Source: G039029935 sp039029935
GTDB taxonomy: Bacteria > Chloroflexota > Anaerolineae > Caldilineales > Caldilineaceae
NCBI GenBank assembly: GCA_039029935.1
Contig: JBCCFC010000141.1
Location: forward strand, 1 to 15,863
Length of the DNA stretch: 15,863 nucleotides
Direction: 5' to 3'
A program made the translations under genes and the position numbers. Positions 1 to 7,314 of the stretch are shown piece by piece; the first letter of the stretch is position 1, and each line of letters opens with the position of its first letter. The notes under the pieces were generated by a model. That model was not told where the DNA came from and ran no database searches. It saw only the letters and a program-made list of their open reading frames with translations.

Positions 1-2
1 AA

Positions 3-173
3 ACATATTTAGAGGATGTTGAACCAGACCGAAAAGTGTATCTGGGTATTAGCACGAGGACATATCACGACACATTTCAACTAAAAGCTGTTCAACGGCT
101 TGTCGAGCGTTTTTCTGTCCTATTGGTTGTTGTAGATATAGAACAAAAGGAGATTGTATTATGGACCGATTAA
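3..173 (+). CDS. xisH: XisH family protein, C-terminal part (gene starts before the window)
   Basis: An open frame runs from the window edge to TAA at 171-173 and gives about 56 residues. It reads like the C-terminus of XisH: a DRKVYLGIS strand, a Tyr-Xaa-Xaa-Thr-Phe segment, a run of Val/Leu (SVLLVVVDIE), and a final strand ending IVLWTD, matching the usual 'IVKWI' end of the family. XisH has a PD-(D/E)XK-like fold and was named for its requirement in excision of the cyanobacterial fdxN element. Most homologues sit beside xisI with no such element, so the true role here is unknown. The frame overlaps the downstream xisI start by 13 bases, which is normal for this pair. The N-terminal catalytic part is outside the window, so intactness cannot be judged. 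Confidence 0.8.
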   Translation, partial: TYLEDVEPDRKVYLGISTRTYHDTFQLKAVQRLVERFSVLLVVVDIEQKEIVLWTD

Positions 174-502
174 ATAGCTATCGAAATATTGTCAAAGACC
201 TACTTCAAACACAGGCTGATTATATGGAGAAATCCCCGCAATCAGCAATCGAAACCCAGTTAAGTTTTGACGAAATAAACGATAACTATTTGCTCCTTAA
301 TATTGGTTGGACAAAAAGCGGTCGTATGCTTGTTCCAGCCATCTATATGCGTCTTGTCAACGGCAAGATTTGGGTTGAAAATGATTGGACCGAGGCTGGC
401 ATTGTAGATTCGCTCATCGAACGTGGCGTACCCACTGACGACATTGTGTTGGGATTTCACCCACCTGAGATGAGATCGTATACTGAATTTGCCGTTGGCT
501 GA
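161..502 (+). CDS. xisI: XisI family protein
   Basis: 113 residues, the usual size for XisI. Family landmarks are all present: an N-terminal helix of the MDRLNSYRNIVKDLL type, a central LLLNIGWTKSGR strand, a VNGKIWVENDWTE block, an IVDSLIERGVP helix, and the conserved terminal segment DDIVLGFHPPEMR...FAVG. The start is supported by AAGGAG at 147-152, 8 bases upstream and lying inside the end of xisH, so the two are translationally coupled. XisI is the partner of XisH and in Anabaena is needed for fdxN-element excision. Isolated pairs like this one, without a recognisable excision element or XisF recombinase in view, have an unproven function. No terminator is obvious right after the gene. 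Confidence 0.9.
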   Translation: MDRLNSYRNIVKDLLQTQADYMEKSPQSAIETQLSFDEINDNYLLLNIGWTKSGRMLVPAIYMRLVNGKIWVENDWTEAGIVDSLIERGVPTDDIVLGFHPPEMRSYTEFAVG

Positions 503-552
503 ACCCTGGGCCTGTAGGCGACATATCCCTGTATTCTTGCGCTTGGCCTGTT

Positions 553-619
553 GCTCTTTCGTGATGTAAGATAAATGCGGTCGAATATTCGGCGACAAAA
601 CCAAAACACATGAAAGAGC
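553..619 (+). promoter_or_regulatory. Inverted repeat just upstream of the secreted esterase-GH43 gene
   Basis: GCTCTTTCGTG at 553-563 is mirrored by CATGAAAGAGC at 609-619, 10 of 11 positions complementary. The right arm contains the only Shine-Dalgarno-like stretch (AAAGAG) before the ATG at 632, though it is further away than usual. The pair could form a leader stem or bind a regulator. The rest of the 503-631 gap shows no clear promoter or T-tract terminator. Confidence 0.3.
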
Positions 620-631
620 CAAACCATCATA

Positions 632-3454
632 ATGCAATCATGTACCTTTATACGAATAATATCTTTATTTTTGCTCATCTGCATCTTGTCCATTGCCAGT
701 AAAACCTATGCAACAACCATGCAACAATCTACACCAACACAGTCAGTAATTGAAGCGGGTACATCATCGTTTACCATATCACAAACCATTGAAAACCAAA
801 CCGTTCAGCGACCTGTCAACATACGCGCACCGCAATCCATTGCGTCGGGGAAACAATATCCTGTGGTCTTTGTCTTTCACGGCAATGGTGGCATAGGTAG
901 TGAGTATCTTGATGAGGGTCGGCTAAATGCCCTGATTGACCAAGGCGAATTTATTGCTATTTATCCCGATGGCTATCTGCGTAGTTGGAACTTGGGACAG
1001 GAAGAGTCTACTGCCGATGATGTAGGCTTTGTCAATGACATCATGACCCAACTGGCACAATATAGCAATGTTGATGTAGCCCAAGTCTACGCCATTGGCT
1101 ATTCCAATGGCTCGTTGTTTGTCAACCAATTGGGCAAAGAAACCAGCCACTTCAACGCCATTGCGCCGATGGCAAGCCAGCAAAATGATCCGATTGGGGC
1201 GTTAACTGCCCCAAAAGCCCTCTCTGTCTATCAGATTAATGGGGAAGAGGATGAACTCATTCCGACCAGCGGTGGTTTCTCCGAGGTTGGACATGTCTTC
1301 CTCTCGGCGGAAGCAAGCGCACGGGATTGGGCAACTCAGTTCAACTGTAATGTCACGCCAACCCAGACCAGCCAAACATGGGGGACTGTCAGCGTCACCT
1401 CCTATTCTTTTGAAAACTGCACATCCGGCCATGTCGTCAGCTATCATGTCATGGCCGAGATCGGGCATGATGTTGTACCAGATTCGGATGACTTCTTTTA
1501 CGAACGCATCTGGGCATTTTTCAAAGCCAATACCAGCGGTACGGGCCAAAGTAACACGGCAACACCAACCTCTACGCCGGCATCCACAGCTACATCAACG
1601 TCCACCCCACTTCCTACTAGTGTGACACCAGATGCGTCGCTGCTGACAGTATTTAACCAGTTGGGACAAGGGCATCCTGTCTCTGAAATGGGTTGGCATA
1701 TTCATGATCCCAGTCGATTGGCAAAGGCAACCGATGCGGTAGATGCTCCCTTGATTGTGGGTGTCACAGGCAAGGAAAACGCCGATGGCTATCAATGTGG
1801 GCTGGAAACGTGGGTGCAAGATAATACTGGAACATGGCAACCTTGGCAATGTTTGTTGATTGACAAACCAAGCTGGATTACACAACAAATTCCTGAAAAC
1901 GATGGTGCATATTGGGCACCCTCCTTTTTGACCAACCGCATCATGTATTATTCAATCTCGGCTGGCTTTGAGGATGGGACGCGTGAGGCGATTGGACTGC
2001 TTCGTGCCGAAGGGGCCTACCCCAATTTGCGTTGGGTAGACTCTGGCTCTGCACTCATTTTTTCGGAGAATCCAGAAGAAAATGAAGACCCGCAGCCCAC
2101 CGCGATTGACCCCCACGCTTTTGTTGATGATGATGGCAAACACTACTTGGTCTATGGGGGTGGGCATATTTGGCTGACGGAACTCAATCCGATGACAGGC
2201 AGACCTATGGATGAAAGCGGGTGGAGCATGAACAATCCCAACTATCATCATCTCGCCAATGGATCGAATTTTGAAGTGGATGGCATACCCTTCACTGACG
2301 GGGAGCAATCATGGATCGAGGCCCCATTTATGCTTAAGCAGGATGGCTACTACTATCTCTTTGTCAACTGGTACTCCTGTTGTAACGGCATCAATTCAAC
2401 CTATGAAATTCGCGTCGGACGGTCCAACTCACCCACAGGACCCTTCGTCGACAAAAATGGCGTTGATATGCGTTTCGGTGGTGGTACACTTTTCCTTGAT
2501 CGCGCTGGTTCTATCTTAGGCAATTCTAAATACATTGGTCCTGGTCACGCTGGCATTTATGAAGACGACAATGGCACACTCAATTTTACGTTCCACTATT
2601 ATGATGGAACCAACAATGGCCGCTCCGAGTTAGGATTGGCTGAAATCTACTTTGCCGATGGTTGGCCCGTTGTTGGCGCAAATCCCACGCCTGCAACTGC
2701 AACGCCTACTGCTACAAGCACAGCAACACCCACGAGTGCGGCGCCCCCTGTATCAACGGCAACCGCAACCGCTACCAGCTTGCCTACAGATGTACCCACA
2801 GATGTATCTATAGATGTACCTACAGATGTACCTACTGCCACCGTGACGCCAACCGCAACTGCCACATCTATACCCGAGGCAACAGCTACACCTACGGCAA
2901 CACCCTTGCCAGTGTCCGAAACGCTGCTGCTCTCTGTAGAGGTAGACCCGGATAGCCTCAACGAACAAGGTCAAGTGCGCCCTGGTGATACTGTCCTCTT
3001 TTTCATTGAGGCCGTTAATACGAGTGACACCGCGGTGTTTGATACGCAAATCGTTGTGACAATGCCAGAGGGGACAACATTTAACAAAAATCTTAGTTCA
3101 GAGGAGTGGGACCTGTTTGGCGGTCGAGCGGGTGCAATGCCCGACGGAACCTGTCCCGATGGGCATCCTGCGGGTGGGCAATGTATTTTGTTCTTGGACC
3201 GCATCGAACCGGATGAAACCATTGATGGCATTGGGGTTGGGGTGGTGATTGATCAAGACGTGGCAAGTACGATGGTGCGTTTAGCATTGCCTGTACAGAT
3301 TTCAGGGTCTGGTGAGGAGAATGGTGTGCCAGATATGACCACCGCAACAGAGACGACTGTTGCCATCGAAACGCAAATGGACACGGAATCAACGCCACCA
3401 CAAATGCTTGACCCCAACAATCTGCAGGTGTTTCTGCCCGTGATTAATCGCTGA
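632..3454 (+). CDS. Secreted multidomain enzyme: PHB-depolymerase/feruloyl-esterase-like domain fused to a GH43 arabinanase-like domain
   Basis: 940 residues. Residues 1-28 form a signal peptide ending near TYATT. Residues about 55-298 are an alpha/beta-hydrolase of the LpqC/PHB-depolymerase type: FVFHGNGG, DDVGFVNDI, nucleophile elbow GYSNGS (Ser158), likely acid Asp207, and His279 in GHD. A Thr/Pro/Ser linker (301-333) leads to a GH43 beta-propeller (about 335-680): HIHDP (base Asp359), YWAPS, AIDPHAF (Asp493, pKa modulator), WIEAPF (acid Glu563), and GPGHAG (His639, a metal-site His in arabinanases). A second linker (about 682-763, with 12-bp DNA repeats) precedes a DUF11-like beta domain (765-890) and a C-terminal FLPVINR. 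Both active sites look complete, so it probably removes acyl groups and cuts arabinan or arabinoxylan outside the cell. The ribosome site is weak. It appears to be a single-gene unit. The exact substrate is inferred only. Confidence 0.82.
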   Translation: MQSCTFIRIISLFLLICILSIASKTYATTMQQSTPTQSVIEAGTSSFTISQTIENQTVQRPVNIRAPQSIASGKQYPVVFVFHGNGGIGSEYLDEGRLNALIDQGEFIAIYPDGYLRSWNLGQEESTADDVGFVNDIMTQLAQYSNVDVAQVYAIGYSNGSLFVNQLGKETSHFNAIAPMASQQNDPIGALTAPKALSVYQINGEEDELIPTSGGFSEVGHVFLSAEASARDWATQFNCNVTPTQTSQTWGTVSVTSYSFENCTSGHVVSYHVMAEIGHDVVPDSDDFFYERIWAFFKANTSGTGQSNTATPTSTPASTATSTSTPLPTSVTPDASLLTVFNQLGQGHPVSEMGWHIHDPSRLAKATDAVDAPLIVGVTGKENADGYQCGLETWVQDNTGTWQPWQCLLIDKPSWITQQIPENDGAYWAPSFLTNRIMYYSISAGFEDGTREAIGLLRAEGAYPNLRWVDSGSALIFSENPEENEDPQPTAIDPHAFVDDDGKHYLVYGGGHIWLTELNPMTGRPMDESGWSMNNPNYHHLANGSNFEVDGIPFTDGEQSWIEAPFMLKQDGYYYLFVNWYSCCNGINSTYEIRVGRSNSPTGPFVDKNGVDMRFGGGTLFLDRAGSILGNSKYIGPGHAGIYEDDNGTLNFTFHYYDGTNNGRSELGLAEIYFADGWPVVGANPTPATATPTATSTATPTSAAPPVSTATATATSLPTDVPTDVSIDVPTDVPTATVTPTATATSIPEATATPTATPLPVSETLLLSVEVDPDSLNEQGQVRPGDTVLFFIEAVNTSDTAVFDTQIVVTMPEGTTFNKNLSSEEWDLFGGRAGAMPDGTCPDGHPAGGQCILFLDRIEPDETIDGIGVGVVIDQDVASTMVRLALPVQISGSGEENGVPDMTTATETTVAIETQMDTESTPPQMLDPNNLQVFLPVINR
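2783..2830 (+). repeat. Four tandem 12-bp repeats inside the linker of the esterase-GH43 gene
   Basis: Units cctacagatgta, cccacagatgta, tctatagatgta and cctacagatgta follow one another in frame, coding a repeating Pro-Thr-Asp-Val (one Ser-Ile-Asp-Val) motif. Repeat length is a multiple of three, so copy-number change would alter linker length without shifting the frame. Confidence 0.85.
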
Positions 3455-3512
3455 GATGAAAGTTTAAGAAAACCTTGCATTGTGCAATTTCATTACCGCA
3501 AACACAATCTTT

Positions 3513-3523
3513 TATGATATAAT
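3513..3523 (+). promoter_or_regulatory. Extended -10 promoter for the 3744 gene
   Basis: TATGATATAAT contains a consensus -10 (TATAAT, 3518-3523) preceded by TG plus one base, the extended -10 pattern. No good -35 lies 17 bases upstream, which extended -10 promoters can tolerate. Transcription from about 3530 would give a leader of roughly 210 bases before the ATG at 3744. Confidence 0.5.
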
Positions 3524-3567
3524 CAAAGAATGCATGGCTCAAATACAGATTATCATTACCCAATATG

Positions 3568-3665
3568 CGCAACCCAACCTTTGGGTGGTGACGATAAATA
3601 GATTGCGTAACCAGAGTATTGTATCGCCACCACTCGAAGGTTTCACCTCAAATATTTGGGTAGCG
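3568..3665 (+). promoter_or_regulatory. Long imperfect hairpin, probable structured 5' leader (or MITE-like palindrome)
   Basis: Three nested stem blocks pair. 3568-3575 pairs with 3658-3665 (7 of 8). AACCTT at 3576-3581 pairs with AAGGTT at 3637-3642. GTGGTGACGATA at 3585-3596 pairs with TATCGCCACCAC at 3622-3633 (11 of 12). A symmetric 3x3 internal loop separates the two inner blocks, a 15-base bulge (3643-3657) sits on the 3' side, and the apical loop is 25 bases. A smaller stem CCATC-TAT-GATGG (3696-3708) follows, and AAGGAG (3730-3735) lies downstream. The hairpin is between the extended -10 promoter and the start codon, so it would be in the mRNA leader. It matches no riboswitch class I recognise. 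A miniature transposable element is the main alternative. Confidence 0.45.
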
Positions 3666-3743
3666 AAATCGACGCTTGACTTGTGCATCAACTAGCCATC
3701 TATGATGGAAATAATTATAAACATTTGATAAGGAGTTCGATAA

Positions 3744-5030
3744 ATGTACACAAACACGGGCTTAACTTTTCGACGATTAACAGGCACAGCGATTCTGCTG
3801 ACAGGGCTTATCGCGGGCATGTTTGCGGGTTTGTCCCTAACGGCGCAGGCAGCGGGCCATGAGACAGACTTCTGTGCCACCCTAGACGACGACACATGCC
3901 AATTGCTCACCGACTCACAGGCTGTTATGGAAAGCCTGACATCCGTTAGCAACGAATTGACGGTTCAGGTTGAAGTCAGCAATATCCCCGAAGTTCCCTT
4001 TGAGGCAATCGCTTTTGAATTGTACCAAACATCATCCTATGTCATGACCGAAGATGCGATGGCCGCTCAAGATGAGCTGGACAGTCTGCTTCATAGCGAC
4101 AATGCATCTGTCGAAGATGTATTTGCGCTCTCGATGAATATGGCTTTGGGCATGAATGAAGATTCGGAAATGTATCTGGCGGTTTCCGATGATGTGATTA
4201 CACTAATTGAAATGGCTGCCGAGGAGGAAGGGGAACCACTGCCCTTTGAGTTGCCCAATGAGTTTGGTCTGGGTGTACGCATCGTGGATGGTGCGGTCTA
4301 CTATAATCTGGGTGCGTTAGGTGATTTGGTCCCAGGCGTACGCATCTTGGGTGATCTGTGGTTTGGTGTTGAATTTGGCGATAGCATGGATATGCTCATC
4401 GAAGCTATCATGGAAGACCCTGACTTTGACGACATCGATCCGAATCTATTGGGGATGATGATGGGTAACGCCAGCATGGGTGGGATTGCCAGCGGACCAA
4501 TGGTGGCTGCGTTGGCACAATCGCCAATAACGGCGGCAGCGATTCCTTTCTTGATTGTCGAGCGGCTGGAAGATGACGAAATCGAAGGACGTGCAACAGC
4601 CGTTGTACGCACCACTGTCGATTATGCCATGTTGCTAGCGGATCCAACTATCCAAGATTTGTTGGCAGGATTGATGGCAGAAGAGGGCATGAGCGACGCT
4701 GAGGTTGAAGAAATTTTGGGCATTGCTCAACTCTTTGGACCAACTGTCCTCGAAACACTGGGCCTAGAAGCGTATGAGTATGTTGATATTGAGACTGGTC
4801 TGCACTTGGGTGGCGAAATGGTCCTCAATTGGGATGTCAGCGAGCTAGGACCACTGTTGGCAATGGCTGGTGCTGGCGATGCGCTTGAGGGTGAAGAGTT
4901 GCCTGTGGTTGCCATGTATGCCAGTATGGGCTATGGTAATTATGACGCCGAGATGAACATCACCGAGCCAGAGACAGGCATTGTGTTTTCGTTTGAGGAA
5001 CTCATGATGTTGGCGGAGATGGCTGAGTAA
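3744..5030 (+). CDS. Exported Met-rich acidic protein of unknown function
   Basis: 428 residues, not recognised as a named family. A signal peptide is clear: charged start with FRR, hydrophobic core about 14-33, and an AQAA cleavage region near 36-37. The start is fixed by AAGGAG at 3730-3735, 8 bases before ATG. Two cysteines close to the mature N-terminus (Cys44, Cys52) could form a disulfide. The mature chain is strongly acidic and methionine-rich (29 Met), with clusters such as SMDMLIEAIM and LLGMMMGN, and ends in an acidic LMMLAEMAE. Alternating strands, a late TTVDYAMLL segment and YEYVDIETGLHLGGEM resemble the lipid-carrier LolA/LppX-like beta fold, but this is only an impression. It has its own promoter and terminator, so it is probably monocistronic. 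A second Met-rich exported protein lies at 14044. Confidence 0.7.
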   Translation: MYTNTGLTFRRLTGTAILLTGLIAGMFAGLSLTAQAAGHETDFCATLDDDTCQLLTDSQAVMESLTSVSNELTVQVEVSNIPEVPFEAIAFELYQTSSYVMTEDAMAAQDELDSLLHSDNASVEDVFALSMNMALGMNEDSEMYLAVSDDVITLIEMAAEEEGEPLPFELPNEFGLGVRIVDGAVYYNLGALGDLVPGVRILGDLWFGVEFGDSMDMLIEAIMEDPDFDDIDPNLLGMMMGNASMGGIASGPMVAALAQSPITAAAIPFLIVERLEDDEIEGRATAVVRTTVDYAMLLADPTIQDLLAGLMAEEGMSDAEVEEILGIAQLFGPTVLETLGLEAYEYVDIETGLHLGGEMVLNWDVSELGPLLAMAGAGDALEGEELPVVAMYASMGYGNYDAEMNITEPETGIVFSFEELMMLAEMAE

Positions 5031-5102
5031 AGGTGGTTTGGGACGCAGAAGTCGCAGGTAAACACAGAAGTATAACAGCTAAATAATGCGTGATTATTAG
5101 CC

Positions 5103-5173
5103 ACACCGCCTTGCAATGGCAGTCTACGAATAACAACACATTTGTAGATTGTCCTTGCAAGGCGGTGTTTTTT
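5103..5173 (+). terminator. Rho-independent terminator after the 3744 gene
   Basis: Perfect 14-bp arms ACACCGCCTTGCAA (5103-5116) and TTGCAAGGCGGTGT (5155-5168), with an inner TCTAC/GTAGA pairing, are followed by a run of T to 5173. The interior is longer than in a minimal terminator. Confidence 0.8.
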
Positions 5174-5210
5174 GTCTGTATTTTTGCTATATGCATCTTA
5201 CCTTCAAACA

Positions 5211-5219
5211 TGATAAAAT
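5211..5219 (+). promoter_or_regulatory. Candidate extended -10 promoter for the sugar operon
   Basis: TGATAAAAT has the TGn extension directly before TAAAAT (5214-5219). A -35 is not convincing. It sits downstream of the preceding terminator and about 70 bases before the first operon ATG at 5288, the expected place for the operon promoter. Confidence 0.35.
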
Positions 5220-5287
5220 GAAGTATCGATCAGGATCATCAATACCATACATGTAAACTCAATGGGAGAAATCAAGCGAGAAATCAC

Positions 5288-6226
5288 ATGCTAAACCTAA
5301 CACACATCTACAACGACACAATCGAGGTCGGCTATAAAGACCAACAACTATTCCACTATGTATACATACCCGACATGCCCCAACTCGAAGCCCCCAAGCC
5401 CTACTTCCACCCCATGCACACGTTGGCGGGCGACCTCATCACCAACTATCGCCCCTACGACCATATCTGGCACAAAGGGCTGATGATGACAATGGCGCAT
5501 CTATCTGATGTAAATCCTACTGGTGAAGATACCAAAGCCAATTTTTGGGGCGGGGGTAGTTATGTGCATGGCACTGGCTATGTGCAACTTCCCAACAACG
5601 GCAGCATGACGCATCAGGGCTGGGATCAGGTGACCTGTGATGGCGCATCAGTGCAGATGGATGAGCGACTGACATGGCTTACCTATGATGGCGACGCGTG
5701 GATTGATGAAGAACGTCAGATGGGTGTGCATGTAGATGAGGCGGCTGGCTACTGGCAGCTCGACTATCGCACGAAGTTGACCAACATCCACTCGCTAGAC
5801 GTGGTCTTTGGCTCGCCCACAACCGCAGGACGCCCCAATGCGGGGTATGGTGGTCTCTTCTGGCGGGGGCCACGCTCATTTTTGAACGGCATAGTGTTGA
5901 CAGGCGGCGGTCCCAATGGTGACATGGCAGGCCCAGATGTCATGGGGACATCAGCGGCGTGGCTATCCTACACGGGGCGGCACGATGGCACGGCCAACAC
6001 ATCCACCATGATTTTCATCGACCATCCAAGCAATCCTCGCTATCCAACGAAATGGTTCCTGCGCACAGACCCCTTTGCCTGTGCCAGCTTTGCCTTCTCC
6101 TTTGATGAGGAATTGACGCTTTCACCTACGGATGCGCTTGACTTTCGCTATCGCATCATCATCGCCAATGGTGGACTAGAGCGCACAGATATCGAGCCAT
6201 TGGCACAGGCGTTTCAAGGAGCGTAA
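5288..6226 (+). CDS. DUF6807 ('PmoA-like') family protein, first gene of a sugar operon
   Basis: 312 residues. The signature of the family often labelled 'methane oxygenase PmoA' is clear: PYFHPMHTLAGDLITNYRP, DHIWHKGLMM, a NFWGGGSYV block, a central YRTKLTN segment, GYGGLFWRGPRSF, and later FIDHPSNPRYPTKWFLR. The label is misleading, since the family has no relation to particulate methane monooxygenase. Members occur beside Gfo/Idh/MocA dehydrogenases and sugar-isomerase TIM barrels, so a role in handling a sugar or glycoside is likely. Conserved His and Asp residues (HPMH, DHIWH) suggest a binding or catalytic site. No signal peptide, hence cytoplasmic. The next gene starts 2 bases after its stop, and that gene's ribosome site lies within this gene's 3' end. 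The gene's own ribosome site is weak. Enzymatic reaction unknown. Confidence 0.8.
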   Translation: MLNLTHIYNDTIEVGYKDQQLFHYVYIPDMPQLEAPKPYFHPMHTLAGDLITNYRPYDHIWHKGLMMTMAHLSDVNPTGEDTKANFWGGGSYVHGTGYVQLPNNGSMTHQGWDQVTCDGASVQMDERLTWLTYDGDAWIDEERQMGVHVDEAAGYWQLDYRTKLTNIHSLDVVFGSPTTAGRPNAGYGGLFWRGPRSFLNGIVLTGGGPNGDMAGPDVMGTSAAWLSYTGRHDGTANTSTMIFIDHPSNPRYPTKWFLRTDPFACASFAFSFDEELTLSPTDALDFRYRIIIANGGLERTDIEPLAQAFQGA

Positions 6227-6228
6227 CC

Positions 6229-7302
6229 ATGAGCAACACAAATTTTGAACCAGTACGACTCGGTGTCATCGGTTGCGGCGTTATCGGCAGCGTTCACATC
6301 CGTGTCGCTGCACACACACCCTTCATTGACCTTGTTGCCATCGCCGATTTACGTGAAGAAGTGGTGAAAGAGCGGGCAGCAGAATATAACGTACCCACTG
6401 TCTATACCGATGGTAATGACCTGTTGGCTGACCCTAACATCGAGGGTGTCGTACTGGCAATGCCTGCACATCTCCGCACCGACCTAGCCTTACGCGCCTG
6501 TGCGGCAGGCAAGCATGTCCTGACCGAGAAGCCTGTTGCCATGAATGCGGGTGAGGTGCGCCAGTTGATTGATGCACAGGGCGATCTCATTGTGGGCTGC
6601 TGCTCCTCTCGCTATCAGTTTATCGAATCGACCAAGGCTGTCACCGACTTTATCGCCACAGGTTCGCTGGGCAATATCCAAGTGATTCGCTGTCATGTCA
6701 ACAACCCAGCAGGTGGGCCACCACAGAAACCACCCCCCATCTGGCGACTCAATCGCTCACTCAACGCAGGCGGCATCATGTCCAACTGGGGCTGCTACGA
6801 CCTCGACTATCTGCTCGGCATCACGGGCTGGTCATTAAAGCCCAAACTGGTGTTGGGGCAGACATGGACGGTCAACGACATCTTCTCTGACCGCGCTGCG
6901 CCGGGGTCGGATGCCGAAACCTATGTCACGGCGTTGATTCGCTGCGAGGGTGGCGCTGTCGTCAGCTTTGAACGTGGCGAGTTTATGGCCGTTCATCCAC
7001 ATCAGGCATGGCAGATCATCGGTGACAAAGGGTCGCTGCGACTGCAACTGACACCCAAAGCGGGCAAGGAGATCATCTTTGACAAGGGCGACCATGAACA
7101 GGGTGTCATCTCCGAAGTTATCTGGTCTGGTGAGGAGAGCAATGCCGATGTTCATTCAGGGCCGATTCAGGACTTTGCCAAGGCCATTCGTGAAGGTCGT
7201 GCGCCGCAGACTAGTCTGGAACGAGCATTGGTGGTGCAACAGATTACGGACGCTATCTACGAATCAGCAGATAATGAAGTTGCAGTGACGATAGTATCAT
7301 AA
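6229..7302 (+). CDS. Gfo/Idh/MocA family NAD(P)-dependent oxidoreductase
   Basis: 357 residues, normal for the family. The N-terminal Rossmann fold begins LGVIGCGVIG (GxGxxG at 15-20), followed by AIADL, and the EKP motif carries the usual active-site lysine (Glu100-Lys101-Pro102). The C-terminal alpha/beta domain has NAGGIMSNWGCYDLDYLLG at about 179-197. Here the usual Asp and His of GGxxxDxGxH are Asn186 and Tyr190. Tyr at the second position also occurs in the glucose-fructose oxidoreductase branch. It likely oxidises or reduces a sugar, inositol or glycoside hydroxyl with NAD(P). AAGGAG at 6216-6221 supports the ATG. It is tightly linked to the upstream DUF6807 gene, and the third gene follows after 12 bases. 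Substrate cannot be read from sequence. Confidence 0.92.
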   Translation: MSNTNFEPVRLGVIGCGVIGSVHIRVAAHTPFIDLVAIADLREEVVKERAAEYNVPTVYTDGNDLLADPNIEGVVLAMPAHLRTDLALRACAAGKHVLTEKPVAMNAGEVRQLIDAQGDLIVGCCSSRYQFIESTKAVTDFIATGSLGNIQVIRCHVNNPAGGPPQKPPPIWRLNRSLNAGGIMSNWGCYDLDYLLGITGWSLKPKLVLGQTWTVNDIFSDRAAPGSDAETYVTALIRCEGGAVVSFERGEFMAVHPHQAWQIIGDKGSLRLQLTPKAGKEIIFDKGDHEQGVISEVIWSGEESNADVHSGPIQDFAKAIREGRAPQTSLERALVVQQITDAIYESADNEVAVTIVS

Positions 7303-7304
7303 AC

Positions 7305-7310
7305 GGAGGT
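7305..7310 (+). promoter_or_regulatory. Ribosome binding site that sets the start of the first Rpn gene
   Basis: GGAGGT ends 4 bases before ATG at 7315. A possible GTG start at 7309 would overlap this site, so the ATG is preferred. Confidence 0.7.
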
Positions 7311-7314
7311 GTCT

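Noticed and set aside
2647..2961. Minus-strand Val/Ala/Gly-rich frame opposite the linker
   Set aside because: It is the reverse complement of a Thr/Pro/Ala repeat linker; the low complexity explains it.
3480..3695. 71-codon plus-strand open frame
   Set aside because: It has no ribosome site, overlaps the promoter and the long hairpin, and its translation has no domain-like pattern.
5041..5070. Possible degenerate copy of the CCGCAGAGAGCGC repeat after the 3744 gene
   Set aside because: Only a loose resemblance (GACGCAGAAGTCGCAGG) with no second arm, so too weak to call.
5288..6226. Methane monooxygenase subunit PmoA
   Set aside because: The family label is a misnomer; the protein has no membrane segments or copper-site context and sits in a sugar operon.
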